A stretch of DNA of 64,000 nt, taken from NCBI RefSeq assembly GCF_000585415.1, contig NZ_KK073876.1, positions 1,919,810 to 1,983,809 of the forward strand, read 5' to 3'. A program made the position numbers and the translations under genes. The stretch is from Sphingomonas jaspsi DSM 18422. GTDB taxonomy: Bacteria; Pseudomonadota; Alphaproteobacteria; Sphingomonadales; Sphingomonadaceae. Positions 30,280-41,373 of this stretch are shown here, in pieces (position 1 is the stretch's first letter; the number at the start of each line of letters is the position of its first letter). The notes beneath the pieces were generated by a model, which searched no databases, was not told the DNA's origin, and saw only the letters and a program-made list of their open reading frames with translations.

Positions 30280-31914
30280 CTAGACCAGTCGCGACTGCTT
30301 GACCGCGGCACCGATGAAGCCCGCGAACAGCGGATGCGGTTCGAACGGGCGACTCTTCAGTTCCGGGTGGAACTGGACGCCGATGAACCAGGGATGGTCC
30401 GGCCGCTCGACGATTTCGGGAAGCTCGCCGTCGGGCGACAGGCCCGAAAACACCAGACCGCCCTTTTCGAGCGCGTCGCGGTAGTGCGCGTTGACCTCGT
30501 AGCGATGGCGGTGCCGTTCGCTGATCTCGGTCGCGCCATAGACGGTTGCGACATGGCTGTTGCCCTTGAGCGCCGCCGTGTAGGCGCCCAATCGCATCGT
30601 GCCGCCCAAGTCTGTCGCCTCGGTCCGCTTCTGCAGGCCTTCCGAGCTCATCCATTCGGTGATGAGGCCGACGACCGGCTCCGACGTTTCGCCGAATTCG
30701 GTGGTCGACGCGCCTTCGATGCCCGCGGTATTCCGCGCACCCTCGATGCACGCCATCTGCATGCCGAGGCAGATGCCGAAGAAAGGCACCTCGCGTTCGC
30801 GGGCGAACTTGACCGAAGCGATCTTGCCTTCGCTGCCGCGCTCGCCGAAGCCGCCGGGGACGAGGATGCCGTGGAGCGGCTCCAGCTCGGCGGCTAGGTC
30901 GACATCGTTCTTTTCGAAGATTTCGGCATCGATCCAGCGGATGTTGACCTTCACCCGGTTGGCAAGACCGCCGTGGACCAGCGCTTCGCGCAGCGATTTA
31001 TAGGCGTCGGGCAGGCCGACATATTTGCCGACGACGCCGATGGTGACTTCGCCTTCCGGATGGTCGACCCGGTCCATGATGTCGGTCCAGCGCGTCAGGT
31101 CAGGGTCCGGCGCATCGGTAATGCCGAAGACCTTGAGCACTTCGTCGTCGAGGCCTTCGTTATGATATTGCAGCGGCACGTCGTAGATCGAGCGGGCGTC
31201 CAGCGCCTGGATGACGGCCGATTCCGGCACGTTGCAGAATAGCGCGATCTTGGCGCGCTCTGCCTTCGGGATTTCGCGTTCCGCCCGGCACAGCAGGACG
31301 TCGGGCTGGATGCCGTAGCTCGTCATTTCGCGGACGCTGTGCTGGGTCGGCTTGGTCTTCAACTCACCCGCCGCTGCCAGATAGGGTACCAGCGTGGTGT
31401 GGACGAAACAGGCCTGGCCGCGGCCCAGCTCGTTCTTCAGCTGGCGGATGGCTTCGACGAAGGGCAGCGATTCGATGTCGCCGACCGTGCCGCCGATTTC
31501 GCAGATGACGAAGTCGAGGCCGTCCGTGTCCGCCTGCGCGAATTCCTTGATCGCGTTGGTAACGTGCGGGACCACCTGCACCGTCGCGCCCAAATAATCG
31601 CCGCGCCGTTCACGCGCGATGATGTCGCGGTAGATGCGACCCGAGGTGATGTTGTCGCTCTGGCGGGCCGACACGCCGGTGAAGCGTTCGTAGTGGCCGA
31701 GGTCGAGGTCGGTTTCCGCCCCGTCGTCGGTCACATAGACTTCGCCGTGCTGATAAGGCGACATCGTCCCAGGATCGACATTCAGATAAGGGTCGAACTT
31801 GCGAATGCGCACGGAAAAACCGCGTGCCTGAAGTAGCGCCCCGAGGGACGCCGCGAGAAGACCTTTGCCGAGGCTGGAGACCACGCCGCCGGTGATGAAA
31901 ATATACCGCGCCAT
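30280..31914 (-). CDS. pyrG: CTP synthase
   Basis: It aminates UTP to CTP with glutamine and ATP. The 544-residue protein has the N-terminal synthase domain ([14 protein letters not shown]-loop; [19 protein letters not shown]) and the C-terminal class I glutamine amidotransferase domain with Cys382 in FFGICLGMQ and the His/Glu pair in VQFHPE. Length and motifs are complete. It lies downstream of secG on the same strand, an order often seen in alphaproteobacteria with tpiA. Confidence 0.97.
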   Translation of the reverse strand: MARYIFITGGVVSSLGKGLLAASLGALLQARGFSVRIRKFDPYLNVDPGTMSPYQHGEVYVTDDGAETDLDLGHYERFTGVSARQSDNITSGRIYRDIIARERRGDYLGATVQVVPHVTNAIKEFAQADTDGLDFVICEIGGTVGDIESLPFVEAIRQLKNELGRGQACFVHTTLVPYLAAAGELKTKPTQHSVREMTSYGIQPDVLLCRAEREIPKAERAKIALFCNVPESAVIQALDARSIYDVPLQYHNEGLDDEVLKVFGITDAPDPDLTRWTDIMDRVDHPEGEVTIGVVGKYVGLPDAYKSLREALVHGGLANRVKVNIRWIDAEIFEKNDVDLAAELEPLHGILVPGGFGERGSEGKIASVKFAREREVPFFGICLGMQMACIEGARNTAGIEGASTTEFGETSEPVVGLITEWMSSEGLQKRTEATDLGGTMRLGAYTAALKGNSHVATVYGATEISERHRHRYEVNAHYRDALEKGGLVFSGLSPDGELPEIVERPDHPWFIGVQFHPELKSRPFEPHPLFAGFIGAAVKQSRLV

Positions 31915-31964
31915 GGGAGTCGGGCCTTAGGGGCGAGCGCCTGCCCATGGCAAGCGCCCGAATC

Positions 31965-32009
31965 AAAAAAACTTGCGAAAACCACTTGGGCGTCGGCGCG
32001 GAACCGACG
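31965..32009 (-). terminator. Possible secG terminator
   Basis: After the secG stop the minus strand carries CGTCGG (rc of 32004-32009) pairing with CCGACG (rc of 31991-31996), then 19 bases later a run of seven T (complement of A 31965-31971). The gap between stem and T-run is longer than in a standard intrinsic terminator. Confidence 0.3.
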
Positions 32010-32019
32010 AACCGACCCG

Positions 32020-32361
32020 TTACTGCGCCAGTGGAACGGCCGGTGCCGTCTCGTTGCCGGTGGGTGCCGCAGGGGTGGCGGGCGCGGTTTGGACCGGCTG
32101 GTCCTTCACCAGCGACGTGTCGACGCTCGTCGATTCCCGCGTCACGCCGGCAATGGCGGCCAGCAGGATCGACAGGGTGATGAAGGCTGCGCCGAGGATG
32201 GCCGTCGCGCGGGTCAGGAAATCCGCCGCGCCGCGCGCCGTCATGAAGCCCGACGACGAACCGCCGACGCCAAGGCCGCCGCCTTCGCTGCGCTGCATCA
32301 GGATGGCGGTCACCAGCAACAGGGCGACGATCGCCTGGACGACAAGAAGGAATTTGAACAT
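32020..32361 (-). CDS. secG: Preprotein translocase subunit SecG
   Basis: The 113-residue protein has two membrane helices (about 3-22 and 52-72) with the conserved loop between them (MQRSEGGGLGVGGS and FLTRATAILGAAF). SecG assists SecYE in protein export. The Ala/Pro/Thr-rich C-terminal tail is variable in the family. It sits 36 bases after tpiA on the same strand, the common tpiA-secG-pyrG order. Confidence 0.95.
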   Translation of the reverse strand: MFKFLLVVQAIVALLLVTAILMQRSEGGGLGVGGSSSGFMTARGAADFLTRATAILGAAFITLSILLAAIAGVTRESTSVDTSLVKDQPVQTAPATPAAPTGNETAPAVPLAQ

Positions 32362-32397
32362 CGAAACCGCGATCCTGAATTGAAGTTTGGCGAGCCC

Positions 32398-33141
32398 TTA
32401 GCTTTTGCGGGCGGCTTCGACAATGGGAAGGAAGTCGGCGGCTTTCAATGACGCCCCGCCGACCAGCGCGCCATCGACGTCATCGACGCTGAAAATCTCG
32501 GCAGCATTGGAAGCCTTTACCGACCCGCCGTAAAGAATGCGCACCGCCCCGCCCGCCTCGCCATATGCGGCAATCAACCGGCCTCGAAGCGCTGCATGCA
32601 TTTCGTGGATGTCGTCGATCGAGGGGATCTTCCCTGTGCCGATCGCCCAGATCGGCTCATAGGCGATCGAAAAGTCGGTCGGATCGCCGATCGATCCGGG
32701 GATCGAAGCGTCCAGCTGCGCGCTGACCGTCGACACCGCCTGCCCCGCTTCGCGGATCGCATCCGATTCTCCAACGCACAGGATCACGTCCAGGCCCGCT
32801 GCCAGCGCGGCCTCCGCCTTCCCGCGCACGTCGGCATCGCTTTCGCCCTGCGCCTGGCGGCGCTCGCTATGGCCGACGATCGTGAGCGTCGCTCCCGCAT
32901 CCAACAGCATAGCCGCGGAAATGCAGCCGGTGTGTGCGCCTTTGTCGGCCTGGTGAACGTCTTGGCCACCGATTGCGAAATCCGCGTGGCGCCGCGCCGC
33001 ACGTTCGATCAGGGTTGCAGGCAGGCACAGTGCGACGTCGCAGCCATCGCCCGCCCCCATCGCAATCTCCCCGATCGCATCCAGATCGGCTGCGGTGCCG
33101 TGCATCTTCCAATTTCCAGCTACCAGCATCCGCCGCGCCAT
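32398..33141 (-). CDS. tpiA: Triose-phosphate isomerase
   Basis: This is a glycolytic and gluconeogenic enzyme interconverting dihydroxyacetone phosphate and glyceraldehyde-3-phosphate. Catalytic Lys is in AGNWKM, His in IVGHSERR, and Glu in AYEPIWAIGTG; the phosphate loop LYGGSV is near the end. The ATG at 33141 has AGGGGAGAG upstream and gives 247 residues, the usual size. It is divergent from the PpiD-like gene across a 131-base spacer that should hold both promoters. Confidence 0.97.
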   Translation of the reverse strand: MARRMLVAGNWKMHGTAADLDAIGEIAMGAGDGCDVALCLPATLIERAARRHADFAIGGQDVHQADKGAHTGCISAAMLLDAGATLTIVGHSERRQAQGESDADVRGKAEAALAAGLDVILCVGESDAIREAGQAVSTVSAQLDASIPGSIGDPTDFSIAYEPIWAIGTGKIPSIDDIHEMHAALRGRLIAAYGEAGGAVRILYGGSVKASNAAEIFSVDDVDGALVGGASLKAADFLPIVEAARKS

Positions 33142-33272
33142 CCGCTCTCTCCCCTTCGCTCTTGCCCGGTCGTGGCCTAGCAACGCACGCCAATTACGCC
33201 AAGGCGTTGAACCTTTCGCCGCCCGTCCCTAAAGCGGCTGCTCGAAATTCAATTGAGCGAGATTGCCCCATC

Positions 33273-35204
33273 ATGTTCGCCGCCATGCGCCGCCTGTCCA
33301 AATCCAAGTTCGGGACCGCGATTTTCGTCGCCTTCCTGCTGACGATCCTCGCCTCATTCGCGTTGGCGGACATGAACAGCTTCGGAAACAAGGGCGCCAA
33401 ATCCGGGGTGATCGCAGAGATTGGCGACGAACAGGTCACCGACCGCGACCTCAGCACTGCATCGAAGCAGGCACTTAACCAGCTCCGTCAGCAAAATCCC
33501 ACTGCCGACTATTCGGCACTGGCCACCTACTTCGACGACATCGTCAATGGCCTGATCGATGAGCATACCATCGCAGCGTTCGCGGCCGACCATGGCTTCG
33601 TCCTGTCGAAGCGACTGGTCGACGCCGAAATCGCCTCCAATCCCAACACGCGCGGGCTGGACGGCAAGTTCAGCGAACAGGCCTATGCCGCCTTTCTGCA
33701 GCAGGCCCAGCTGACCGACGCCGACCTTCGTCGACTGATCAGCAGCTCGCTGATCCAGCGCCAGATCGTCGCGCCCGCAGCGATTAACTATAAGGTGCCG
33801 CTCGGCGTCGCGCGTCCTTACGCCTCGATGCTGCTGGAAAAGCGTGAGGGCGAGCTGGGACTCGTAGCGATTGATCAGTTCGCGGCCGGCCTCAATCCCA
33901 GCGACGGCGACCTTCAGGCCTATTATTCGGCCAACCGCCAACGCTACCAGATGCCCGAGCAGCGGGTGCTGAAATATGCCCCGATCACGCTTGAGACGGT
34001 CAAACCGTCCGCGCCGACCGACGCCGAAGTCACTGCCTATTACAACGCCAACAAGGCCAGCTACGCCGGCAATGAAAGCCGCGTGATCAGCCAGGCGGTG
34101 GTCCAGGACAAGGCGGTCGCCGACGGCATCGCCGCTCGTGCCCGCGGCGGCCAGTCGTTCGCCGCGGCCGCGGCGCCTGCCGGCCTGTCGGCGGAAGACA
34201 TCAGCGTCGGTCCGCAAACCAAGGCGGCCTTCACCGGTCTCGCGACCGCGCCGGTTGCCAACGCCGCATTCGCGGCCAATGCCGGCGCGATCGTGGGACC
34301 GATCAAGTCCGATCTCGGCTGGCACGTCATCAAGGTCGAATCGATCAAGTCCGCTGCCGGAAAATCGGTGGAGCAGGCACGTAGCGAAATCGTCGCCAAG
34401 CTGGCCGCCGACAAGAAGAAGGCCGCACTGAGCGAGGCGGTCGGCAAGATCCAGGACGCCATCGACGACGGCTCAAGCTTCGACGAGGCGGCCAAGTCGC
34501 TCGGCCTGCCGGTGACTACCACGCCGATGATCGACAGCGGCGGCAAGGATCGCAAGAATCCCGCTTACGTCTTCCCGGCCGCGCTTCAACCGGCGCTCAA
34601 GACGGGCTTCGAACTGGTTGCCGGGGACGATCCGGACGTGGCGACGCTGCCCAACGATGCCGGCTTCGTCCTGGTCGGCGTAGACACCATCGCCGATGCT
34701 GCCCCCGCGCCGCTGGCCGACATCAAGGACCGCGTTCGCGCCGACTGGATCAAGTCGAAAGCGACCGATCGCGCCCGCGCCGTCGCCGCCGCCATCGCCG
34801 CCAAGGTCGCCAAGGGTATGTCGATGACCGACGCCGTCAAGCAGGCCGGCGTCCCGCTGCCGCCGGTGACGCCGGTCAATGCGGTCCGCATCCAGCTGAG
34901 CCAGGCCAACGCCGACGCGGTGACGGCGCTGCGCATGCTGTTCGCCCTGAGCCAGGGCAAGAGCCGTATGGTCGCCGATCCGCAGGGCCGCGGCTTCTTC
35001 ATCGTCAAGACCAACAAGATCGTTCCGGGGGATTCGAGCAACCAGCCGAACCTCGTCGCCCAGACCGCTGCCGAATTTCAGCAAACGGCAGGCGAAGAAC
35101 TGGCGCGCCAGTTCGTGACCGCCATGGCCGCCGACCAGAAGGTCAAGCGGAACGAGGAAGCGATCAAGGCCGCCAAGCAGCGGATTACCGGCACGGCCAA
35201 GTAA
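33273..35204 (+). CDS. PpiD-like membrane-anchored peptidyl-prolyl isomerase/chaperone
   Basis: The 643-residue protein has one N-terminal membrane helix (about 14-33; GTAIFVAFLLTILASFALA), a SurA-like N-terminal chaperone region (about 45-190) and a PpiC-type rotamase region (about 250-370; the SDLGWHVIKVESI strand). A second degenerate region follows toward the C-terminus. This is the PpiD layout: a periplasmic chaperone tethered at the Sec translocon. It lies 13 bases before trpG. In many sphingomonads trpE stands between these two genes; here it is absent. Confidence 0.9.
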   Translation: MFAAMRRLSKSKFGTAIFVAFLLTILASFALADMNSFGNKGAKSGVIAEIGDEQVTDRDLSTASKQALNQLRQQNPTADYSALATYFDDIVNGLIDEHTIAAFAADHGFVLSKRLVDAEIASNPNTRGLDGKFSEQAYAAFLQQAQLTDADLRRLISSSLIQRQIVAPAAINYKVPLGVARPYASMLLEKREGELGLVAIDQFAAGLNPSDGDLQAYYSANRQRYQMPEQRVLKYAPITLETVKPSAPTDAEVTAYYNANKASYAGNESRVISQAVVQDKAVADGIAARARGGQSFAAAAAPAGLSAEDISVGPQTKAAFTGLATAPVANAAFAANAGAIVGPIKSDLGWHVIKVESIKSAAGKSVEQARSEIVAKLAADKKKAALSEAVGKIQDAIDDGSSFDEAAKSLGLPVTTTPMIDSGGKDRKNPAYVFPAALQPALKTGFELVAGDDPDVATLPNDAGFVLVGVDTIADAAPAPLADIKDRVRADWIKSKATDRARAVAAAIAAKVAKGMSMTDAVKQAGVPLPPVTPVNAVRIQLSQANADAVTALRMLFALSQGKSRMVADPQGRGFFIVKTNKIVPGDSSNQPNLVAQTAAEFQQTAGEELARQFVTAMAADQKVKRNEEAIKAAKQRITGTAK

Positions 35205-35217
35205 GGCGGGGCGGGCG

Positions 35218-35802
35218 ATGACCCCGCCCCGGCTGCTGCTGGTCGACAATGTCGACAGCTTCACATTCATGCTGGCCGATTACCTGCGTGTCGCCGGCGC
35301 TGAGGTTGAGGTAGCCCGCAGCGACGCACTGTCGGTCGAGGAAGCACTGTCGCAAGGCGACGACGGCATCGTCATTTCCCCCGGACCCGGTTCGCCGGAC
35401 GAGGCGGGCATCAGTGTCGCACTCGCTGCCGCTTGCATCGACCGGCAAAAGCCGTTGCTCGGCGTCTGCCTCGGCCATCAGGCGATCGCCCGTGCCTGTG
35501 GCCAGTCGGTGGCGCGCACAGCCCCGGTCCACGGGAAAGTGTCCGTAATACGCCACGACGGCACCGGCCTGTTCGCCGCCGTGCCGTCGCCGATGAACGT
35601 TACTCGCTACCATTCGCTAGCCGTGCCGTCGGTACAGCCGCCGCTGGTCGCGAATTGCTGGGGTCCGGACGGATCGATCATGGCCATGCGCCACGTGGAT
35701 GCGCCGGTGCACGGCGTGCAGTTCCACCCCGAAAGCGTGGCCAGCGACCATGGGCATGCGCTGATCGCCAATTTCCTCGCCATCGTCGCCCAGTGCGCTT
35801 GA
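35218..35802 (+). CDS. trpG: Anthranilate/aminodeoxychorismate synthase glutaminase subunit (TrpG/PabA)
   Basis: This is a class I glutamine amidotransferase of 194 residues with nucleophile Cys84 (GVCLGHQ), His170 and Glu172 (FHPES), and the oxyanion segment SPGPGSP. It supplies ammonia to TrpE (anthranilate) or PabB (folate precursor). Neither trpE nor trpD/trpC is in the window, although they usually flank trpG in this group. The protein may therefore now serve mainly PabB. The sequence itself is intact. lexA starts 55 bases downstream. Confidence 0.93.
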   Translation: MTPPRLLLVDNVDSFTFMLADYLRVAGAEVEVARSDALSVEEALSQGDDGIVISPGPGSPDEAGISVALAAACIDRQKPLLGVCLGHQAIARACGQSVARTAPVHGKVSVIRHDGTGLFAAVPSPMNVTRYHSLAVPSVQPPLVANCWGPDGSIMAMRHVDAPVHGVQFHPESVASDHGHALIANFLAIVAQCA

Positions 35803-35826
35803 CGCGGAATCGAATGTTTCCTACAC

Positions 35827-35841
35827 GTTCTCCGTTCGTTC
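35827..35841 (+). promoter_or_regulatory. LexA box of lexA (autoregulation)
   Basis: GTTCTCCGTTCGTTC is an exact GTTC-N7-GTTC operator. It ends 16 bases before the lexA ATG and lies in the only gap between trpG and lexA, giving lexA its own SOS promoter. Confidence 0.88.
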
Positions 35842-35857
35842 CGTAACGGAGGGGCCG

Positions 35858-36508
35858 ATGCTCACCGCGAAGCAACATGAATTGCTCAATTTCATTCACC
35901 AGCGCCTTGGCGCCACCGGTGTGTCGCCAAGCTTCGACGAAATGCGCGAGGCATTGGACCTGAAGTCCAAGTCGGGGGTCCATCGCCTGATCAGCGCGCT
36001 GGAGGAGCGGCAATTCATTCGTCGCCTGCCCAACCGCGCCCGTGCACTCGAAGTTGTGAAGATGCCGGAGCTGGCGGCGGCTGCTCCGGCGCCCGCGCCG
36101 AGGCCTGTCGTGCCTGCGGTGGCCAACGATACGATCGAGATTCCACTCCACGGGAAGATCGCTGCGGGCACGCCGATCGAAGCGTTGCAGGGGCATGAAG
36201 GCTTCGCAGTACCAGCCGCATTGCTTGGCCCGGGCGAACATTATGCGCTTGAGGTGTCCGGCGACTCGATGGTCGAGGAAGGCATTCTCGACGGCGACTT
36301 CGCGCTCATCCGCAAGGCCGACACCGCACGCGACGGCGAGATTGTCGTGGCGTTGATCGACCAGGCGGAAGCGACACTCAAGACGTTCCGGCGCGAAGGG
36401 TCGATGATCCGCCTCGATCCGGCCAACCGTCACTACGAGGCGCAGCGCTATCGCCCTGACCAGGTTACCATCCAGGGCAAGCTCGCCGGACTGATCCGCC
36501 GTTATTGA
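35858..36508 (+). CDS. lexA: SOS repressor LexA
   Basis: The 216-residue repressor has an N-terminal winged helix (about 1-66; [27 protein letters not shown]), a linker rich in Ala and Pro, and an S24 peptidase domain. The self-cleavage site is Ala103-Gly104 (IAAGTP), with catalytic Ser137 (SGDSMV) and Lys175 (ATLKTF). It controls the SOS regulon through GTTC-N7-GTTC; such boxes precede lexA itself, rmuC and the gene at 12302. Its 3' end overlaps the convergent comEC by seven bases. Confidence 0.97.
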   Translation: MLTAKQHELLNFIHQRLGATGVSPSFDEMREALDLKSKSGVHRLISALEERQFIRRLPNRARALEVVKMPELAAAAPAPAPRPVVPAVANDTIEIPLHGKIAAGTPIEALQGHEGFAVPAALLGPGEHYALEVSGDSMVEEGILDGDFALIRKADTARDGEIVVALIDQAEATLKTFRREGSMIRLDPANRHYEAQRYRPDQVTIQGKLAGLIRRY

Positions 36509-38637
36509 CTGAATCGCCACGGATGGTCGGCCAGCGCGTCGGCCACCGTGACGATGCCGGGTTCGGACCCCAGATAGATGGACACCCCGCCGGTGCGTTC
36601 CAGCGCAGCGCGGTCGAGTTTCGTCCAGCGCGGCCGGCACCCTTGCGGCAACCGCCGTTCCGCGATCACCAGGTCGGCATCGGCACAGGCGGCGGTCAAG
36701 GTTGCCCAGTCGATCCGGTCCTTGCTTCTGATGGCCAGGATCCGCCACGCCTTCCCCGCCTTGACCAGATCCGAAATACAGGCATCTCGACTGCATCTGG
36801 CCATCGACTGTTGGTCCAGCGCCAGCGGGTCGCCATCGAACGCGACGGCTTCGCTCATCATATCGCGGACGAAATCGCCACTACGATCGCGCAGCAGCAC
36901 CGGCACGCCATCGTCTCGCACGAGCGCGAGATGTCGTCCGTCCCCAGTGACCAGCATGTCCGGGACGGGTGACAGTCCGGCTGCAATGGCGCCCGCTGCA
37001 AGCGCCAACAGCCCCCAGCACCGAACGGCCCCCTGCCAAAGCAGCAGCCACAGCCCGCCGCCGACCATCAGTCCAAACGCCCACGTCGGCACGGTCGGTA
37101 CCATCGTCACCGCCCCAGGCGCGGACCCAACGACATGGGCAATGTACAGGACAAGGTGCAACGACCAGCCGCAAGCGGCCCACAGGGGGCCACCAAGCCC
37201 GACCGCATCGAACAGCAGGGCTGCCGCTTCCAGCGGCATGACGACAAATGTGGTGAGCGGGATGACGACTAGGTTCGCAGCGACCCCATAAAGCCCGGCC
37301 TTGTGAAAGTGGAACATGGCGAGCGGAAGCAGGGCAATTTCGACCACCAGGCCCGTTGCGATCAGTCCCGCCACGCTTCGCGCCAACCGGAATGCAACGC
37401 TCTCCTCACGCGGGCCCAGGTGACGGCGCGTCCACGGCAGGGCATGAAAGGCGATGATCGCGGTCACCGCCGCGAAACTTAGCTGAAAGCTTGCCCCGAC
37501 CAGCGATTCCGGGCGGACCGCCATGACGACCAGCGCGCCCACCGCAACCAGCCGCAGGCTGATCGCCTCCCGCCCCATCGCCATCCCGGCCAGGACGAGC
37601 AACGCCGCAATGCAGCTTCTGACGGTCGGCACCTGCATGCCCGTCATGACGGTGTAGGCGATTCCCGCCGCCGCACCGAACCCGGCCGACACCAGCACCA
37701 GGTTGACGCGCAGGGCCAGCCGCTGGCTCAGCGCGAGCAGATGGAGCGAAAGGAACATCGCGGCGCCGACCACCGCGGCGATGTGAAGACCGCTGACCGA
37801 CAGCAGATGGGCGAGGCCCGACCGCCGCATGGCGTCGGCATCATCCTCGCCGATGCCGCCTTGGTCACCGGTGGCCAGGGCCGTGGCAATGCCACCCGCG
37901 CCGCCGTCGAGCCGCGACTGGATATGCGCGGCGAGCCGGTGGCGCAGGGCATCGACATCGTCTGTCTGGGCCGGCGAAAGGATGACCGGCGGGTCGAGCG
38001 CACGACCCACGGCGCCGATACGCCGGAACCAAAGGTCGCGTGCAAAGTCGTGCGTCCCGGGCAGCATCATCGGTGGCGGCGGCTGCAAACGCGCGCGCAC
38101 CGTTACCAAGGCCCCCTCGCCCAGCCCGGGCGCCGACTTGTCGTCGGCCACCGTGATCCTGATGCGTTCGGGCAGCCCGGGGGCAGCAAGTTGGAGGGTC
38201 AGTCGGATGTCTTTTTCGGCGGGACGCGGCTCGACCTCGACGACCCGCCCGCTGACGGTCAGCACTTGCGGATGATCGAGCCGCACCGCAGCCACCGCAT
38301 CGGCGCGCCACCAGACCAGCGCCAGTCCTGCGAGCGCTGCCGCGCCACCCATGGACATGCATCGTCCAAGACGACGTCCCGGCAGGGTGAACCCGGCGAC
38401 CGCGACGGCCGCCATCACCACGCCGGCAGCACGCCATTGCTGAGGCGAGCCCAAGGCGAACCAGCACGCGATGCCAAAGCCGAAGGCCGCGACGAACCAT
38501 AATGGCAGCTGCGTCCGTTCGCCTTCCAGCAGCAGTTCGATACGCGCGCCGATGCGAGCGATTTTCGCAGGCAAAAAGGTGCCGTGCGCCGGTGGAAGCG
38601 GCGCGACCACTGTGTTAGGGGCGCTCGTCCATTCCAT
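36502..38637 (-). CDS. comEC: ComEC/Rec2-family membrane protein
   Basis: The 711-residue polytopic membrane protein has an N-terminal DUF4131-like region (about 40-200) and the ComEC channel domain (about 215-480; [17 protein letters not shown] is diagnostic). The C-terminal part is short and lacks the metallo-beta-lactamase HxHxDH motif that full-length ComEC carries; the remnant keeps [17 protein letters not shown]. It may mediate DNA uptake across the inner membrane. The start at 38637 leaves only 30 bases to the divergent gltX; the longer frame upstream is the antisense of gltX. Confidence 0.9.
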   Translation of the reverse strand: MEWTSAPNTVVAPLPPAHGTFLPAKIARIGARIELLLEGERTQLPLWFVAAFGFGIACWFALGSPQQWRAAGVVMAAVAVAGFTLPGRRLGRCMSMGGAAALAGLALVWWRADAVAAVRLDHPQVLTVSGRVVEVEPRPAEKDIRLTLQLAAPGLPERIRITVADDKSAPGLGEGALVTVRARLQPPPPMMLPGTHDFARDLWFRRIGAVGRALDPPVILSPAQTDDVDALRHRLAAHIQSRLDGGAGGIATALATGDQGGIGEDDADAMRRSGLAHLLSVSGLHIAAVVGAAMFLSLHLLALSQRLALRVNLVLVSAGFGAAAGIAYTVMTGMQVPTVRSCIAALLVLAGMAMGREAISLRLVAVGALVVMAVRPESLVGASFQLSFAAVTAIIAFHALPWTRRHLGPREESVAFRLARSVAGLIATGLVVEIALLPLAMFHFHKAGLYGVAANLVVIPLTTFVVMPLEAAALLFDAVGLGGPLWAACGWSLHLVLYIAHVVGSAPGAVTMVPTVPTWAFGLMVGGGLWLLLWQGAVRCWGLLALAAGAIAAGLSPVPDMLVTGDGRHLALVRDDGVPVLLRDRSGDFVRDMMSEAVAFDGDPLALDQQSMARCSRDACISDLVKAGKAWRILAIRSKDRIDWATLTAACADADLVIAERRLPQGCRPRWTKLDRAALERTGGVSIYLGSEPGIVTVADALADHPWRFSQ

Positions 38638-38667
38638 TCGGCCCAGACAGACAAGAGGAAAGCTCGC

Positions 38668-40083
38668 TTGAGCGCAAGCCGCAAAATCGAGGGCGTCGTC
38701 ACCCGCTTCGCCCCCTCCCCTACGGGATATCTGCACATCGGCGGCGCCCGCACGGCGCTGTTCAACTGGCTGTTCGCTCGCCATCACGGCGGCAAGTACC
38801 TGCTGCGGATCGAGGATACCGACCGCGCGCGATCGACCGAACCGGCGATCGACGCGATTTTCGACGGCCTCAACTGGCTGGGCCTCGGCGGCGACGAGGA
38901 ACCCGTGTTCCAGTTCGTGCGCACCCCGCGCCATGCCGAAGTGGCGCAGGCGCTGCTCGACAGCGGCAACGCCTATCGCTGCTACCTGACGCCCGAAGAG
39001 CTCCAGGCCCGACGCGAGAAGGCGCAGGCCGAACGCAAGCCCTTCCGCATCGACAGCGAATGGCGCGACCGGACGCCGGGCCCGGACGAGGAAGGCAAGC
39101 CCTTCGTCATCCGCATCAAGGCGCCCAAGGACGGCGAAACCGTCATCGAGGACATGGTCCAGGGCGCGGTTACCGTCCAGAACGCCGAGATCGACGATTT
39201 CGTCCTTCTGCGCAGCGACGGCACGCCGACCTATATGCTCGCGGTCGTGGTCGACGATCATGACATGGGCGTCACCCACATCATCCGCGGCGACGACCAT
39301 CTCAACAACGCCTTCCGCCAGCTGACCATCATCAAGGCGATGGGCTGGCCGATCCCCGCCTATGGCCATGTGCCGCTGATCCACGGCCCCGACGGCGCCA
39401 AGCTATCGAAGCGCCATGGCGCGCTTGGCGTCGACGCCTATCGCGACGAGCTTGGCATCCTGCCCGAAGCGCTGTTCAATTATCTCCTGCGCCTCGGCTG
39501 GGGCCATGGCGACGACGAAATCATCAGCCGAGAGCAGGCGGTCGAATGGTTCGACATGGACCATGTCGGCAAGTCGCCGTCGCGGATGGATTACAAGAAG
39601 CTCGAAAATCTCAACGGTCATTATATCCGCGAGGCCGACGATGCGCGGCTCGCCGACCTCATCGCGCCCAAGCTCGGTATCGACGCAGCCGGCCGCGAAT
39701 TGCTGCAGCGCGCCATGCCCGAACTGAAGGCCCGCGCACATGACCTGAACCAGCTTGCCGAGGGCGCGGAGTTCCTGTTCGCCGCCCGCCCGCTCTCCTT
39801 CGACGAGAAGGCGGCGGCCCTGCTGACCGACGAATCGCGCGGCCATCTGGCGACCGCTCATGCAGCGCTTTCCGCGCTCGAGAGTTGGACGCACGACAGC
39901 ACCGATGCTGCAGTGCGAAAGGTTGCAGAAGACCACGAACTTAAGCTAGGCAAACTCGCCCAGCCGCTCCGTGCGGCGCTGACGGGCAAAACGACTTCGC
40001 CGGGCATTTTCGACGTGCTGGTCCTGCTGGGCCGCGACGAAAGCCTTGCCCGGATCGCCGACCAGATGCTTGGAGCCCATTGA
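38668..40083 (+). CDS. gltX: Glutamate-tRNA ligase
   Basis: This is a class I aminoacyl-tRNA synthetase charging tRNA-Glu (and often tRNA-Gln in alphaproteobacteria). The HIGH motif is His23-Ile-Gly-Gly and the KMSKS motif is KLSKRHG from Lys245. The start is a TTG with AGGAAAG upstream, giving 471 residues and the expected N-terminus [14 protein letters not shown]. It is directly adjacent to gltA (ATG at the next base). Confidence 0.96.
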   Translation: MSASRKIEGVVTRFAPSPTGYLHIGGARTALFNWLFARHHGGKYLLRIEDTDRARSTEPAIDAIFDGLNWLGLGGDEEPVFQFVRTPRHAEVAQALLDSGNAYRCYLTPEELQARREKAQAERKPFRIDSEWRDRTPGPDEEGKPFVIRIKAPKDGETVIEDMVQGAVTVQNAEIDDFVLLRSDGTPTYMLAVVVDDHDMGVTHIIRGDDHLNNAFRQLTIIKAMGWPIPAYGHVPLIHGPDGAKLSKRHGALGVDAYRDELGILPEALFNYLLRLGWGHGDDEIISREQAVEWFDMDHVGKSPSRMDYKKLENLNGHYIREADDARLADLIAPKLGIDAAGRELLQRAMPELKARAHDLNQLAEGAEFLFAARPLSFDEKAAALLTDESRGHLATAHAALSALESWTHDSTDAAVRKVAEDHELKLGKLAQPLRAALTGKTTSPGIFDVLVLLGRDESLARIADQMLGAH

Positions 40084-41370
40084 ATGACCGACAAGACCGC
40101 CACGCTCAGCCTTAACGGCAGCGACAACAGCTACCCGGTACTCGAAGGCTCGGTCGGTCCCGACGTCGTCGATATTCGCAAGCTTTATGGCCAGACCGGT
40201 GCCTTCACCTACGATCCGGGCTTCACCTCGACCGCATCGTGCCAGAGCGCCATCACATACATCGACGGCGACGAAGGCATCCTGCTTCACCGCGGCTATC
40301 CGATCGACCAGCTCGCCCAACATTCGAACTTCATGGAAGTCGCCTATCTGCTGCTCCACGGCGACCTGCCGAGCGGGGACGAACTTAAGGAATTCGATTA
40401 CACCATCAGCCGTCACACGATGGTGCATGAGCAGCTGGCCGCTTTCTATCGCGGTTTCCGCCGCGACGCGCACCCGATGGCGATCATGTGCGGCGTGGTC
40501 GGCGCGCTGTCGTCCTTCTACCACGACAGCACCGACATCACCGATCCGCAGCAGCGTCTGATTGCTTCGCACCGCCTGATCGCCAAGATGCCGACGATCG
40601 CCGCGATGGCGCATAAATATTCGATCGGCCAGCCGTTCCTCTACCCGGACAATTCGCTCAGCTACACCGGCAACTTCCTGCGGATGACGTTCGGCGTCCC
40701 GGCCGAACCCTATGTGGTCAACCCGATCGTCGAAAAGGCGATGGACCGCATCTTCATCCTCCACGCGGACCATGAACAGAACGCCTCGACCTCGACCGTC
40801 CGCCTGGCCGGTTCATCGGGCGCCAATCCCTTCGCCTGCATCGCGGCGGGCATCGCCTGCCTGTGGGGCCCGGCGCATGGCGGCGCGAACGAAGCGGCGC
40901 TGAACATGCTGCGCGAAATCGGGGACGTGAAGCGGATCCCGGAATATATCGCCCGCGCCAAGGACAAGAACGATCCGTTCCGCCTGATGGGCTTCGGCCA
41001 CCGCGTCTACAAGAATTTCGACCCGCGCGCGAAGGTCATGAAGCAGACCGCGGACGAGGTGCTGAAGGAACTGAACCTCACCGATCCGGTGCTCGACGTC
41101 GCCAAGGAGCTTGAGCATATCGCGCTCAACGATCCCTATTTCATCGAGAAGAAGCTCTACCCGAACGTCGACTTCTATTCGGGCGTGATCCTCAACGCGA
41201 TCGGCTTCCCGACCGAAATGTTCACGGCGCTGTTCGCCCTTGCCCGCACCGTCGGCTGGGTCGCGCAGTGGAACGAGATGATTTCGGACCCCGAGCAGAA
41301 GATCGGCCGCCCGCGGCAGCTCTACGTCGGCGCCACGCAGCGCGACTATATTCCGGTCGGTGAGCGCTAG
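40084..41370 (+). CDS. gltA: Citrate synthase (type I)
   Basis: It condenses acetyl-CoA and oxaloacetate in the TCA cycle. The 428-residue length fits the hexameric NADH-sensitive type I enzymes. Catalytic segments are [13 protein letters not shown] (His), [13 protein letters not shown] (His) and VDFYSGVIL (Asp). It has zero spacing to gltX and its stop is three bases from the stop of the convergent kinase-like gene. Confidence 0.97.
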   Translation: MTDKTATLSLNGSDNSYPVLEGSVGPDVVDIRKLYGQTGAFTYDPGFTSTASCQSAITYIDGDEGILLHRGYPIDQLAQHSNFMEVAYLLLHGDLPSGDELKEFDYTISRHTMVHEQLAAFYRGFRRDAHPMAIMCGVVGALSSFYHDSTDITDPQQRLIASHRLIAKMPTIAAMAHKYSIGQPFLYPDNSLSYTGNFLRMTFGVPAEPYVVNPIVEKAMDRIFILHADHEQNASTSTVRLAGSSGANPFACIAAGIACLWGPAHGGANEAALNMLREIGDVKRIPEYIARAKDKNDPFRLMGFGHRVYKNFDPRAKVMKQTADEVLKELNLTDPVLDVAKELEHIALNDPYFIEKKLYPNVDFYSGVILNAIGFPTEMFTALFALARTVGWVAQWNEMISDPEQKIGRPRQLYVGATQRDYIPVGER

Positions 41371-41373
41371 GCG

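Noticed and set aside
38638..39384. N-terminal extension of ComEC opposite gltX
   Set aside because: It is antisense to the catalytic core of gltX; normal ComEC-like sequence begins at 38637.
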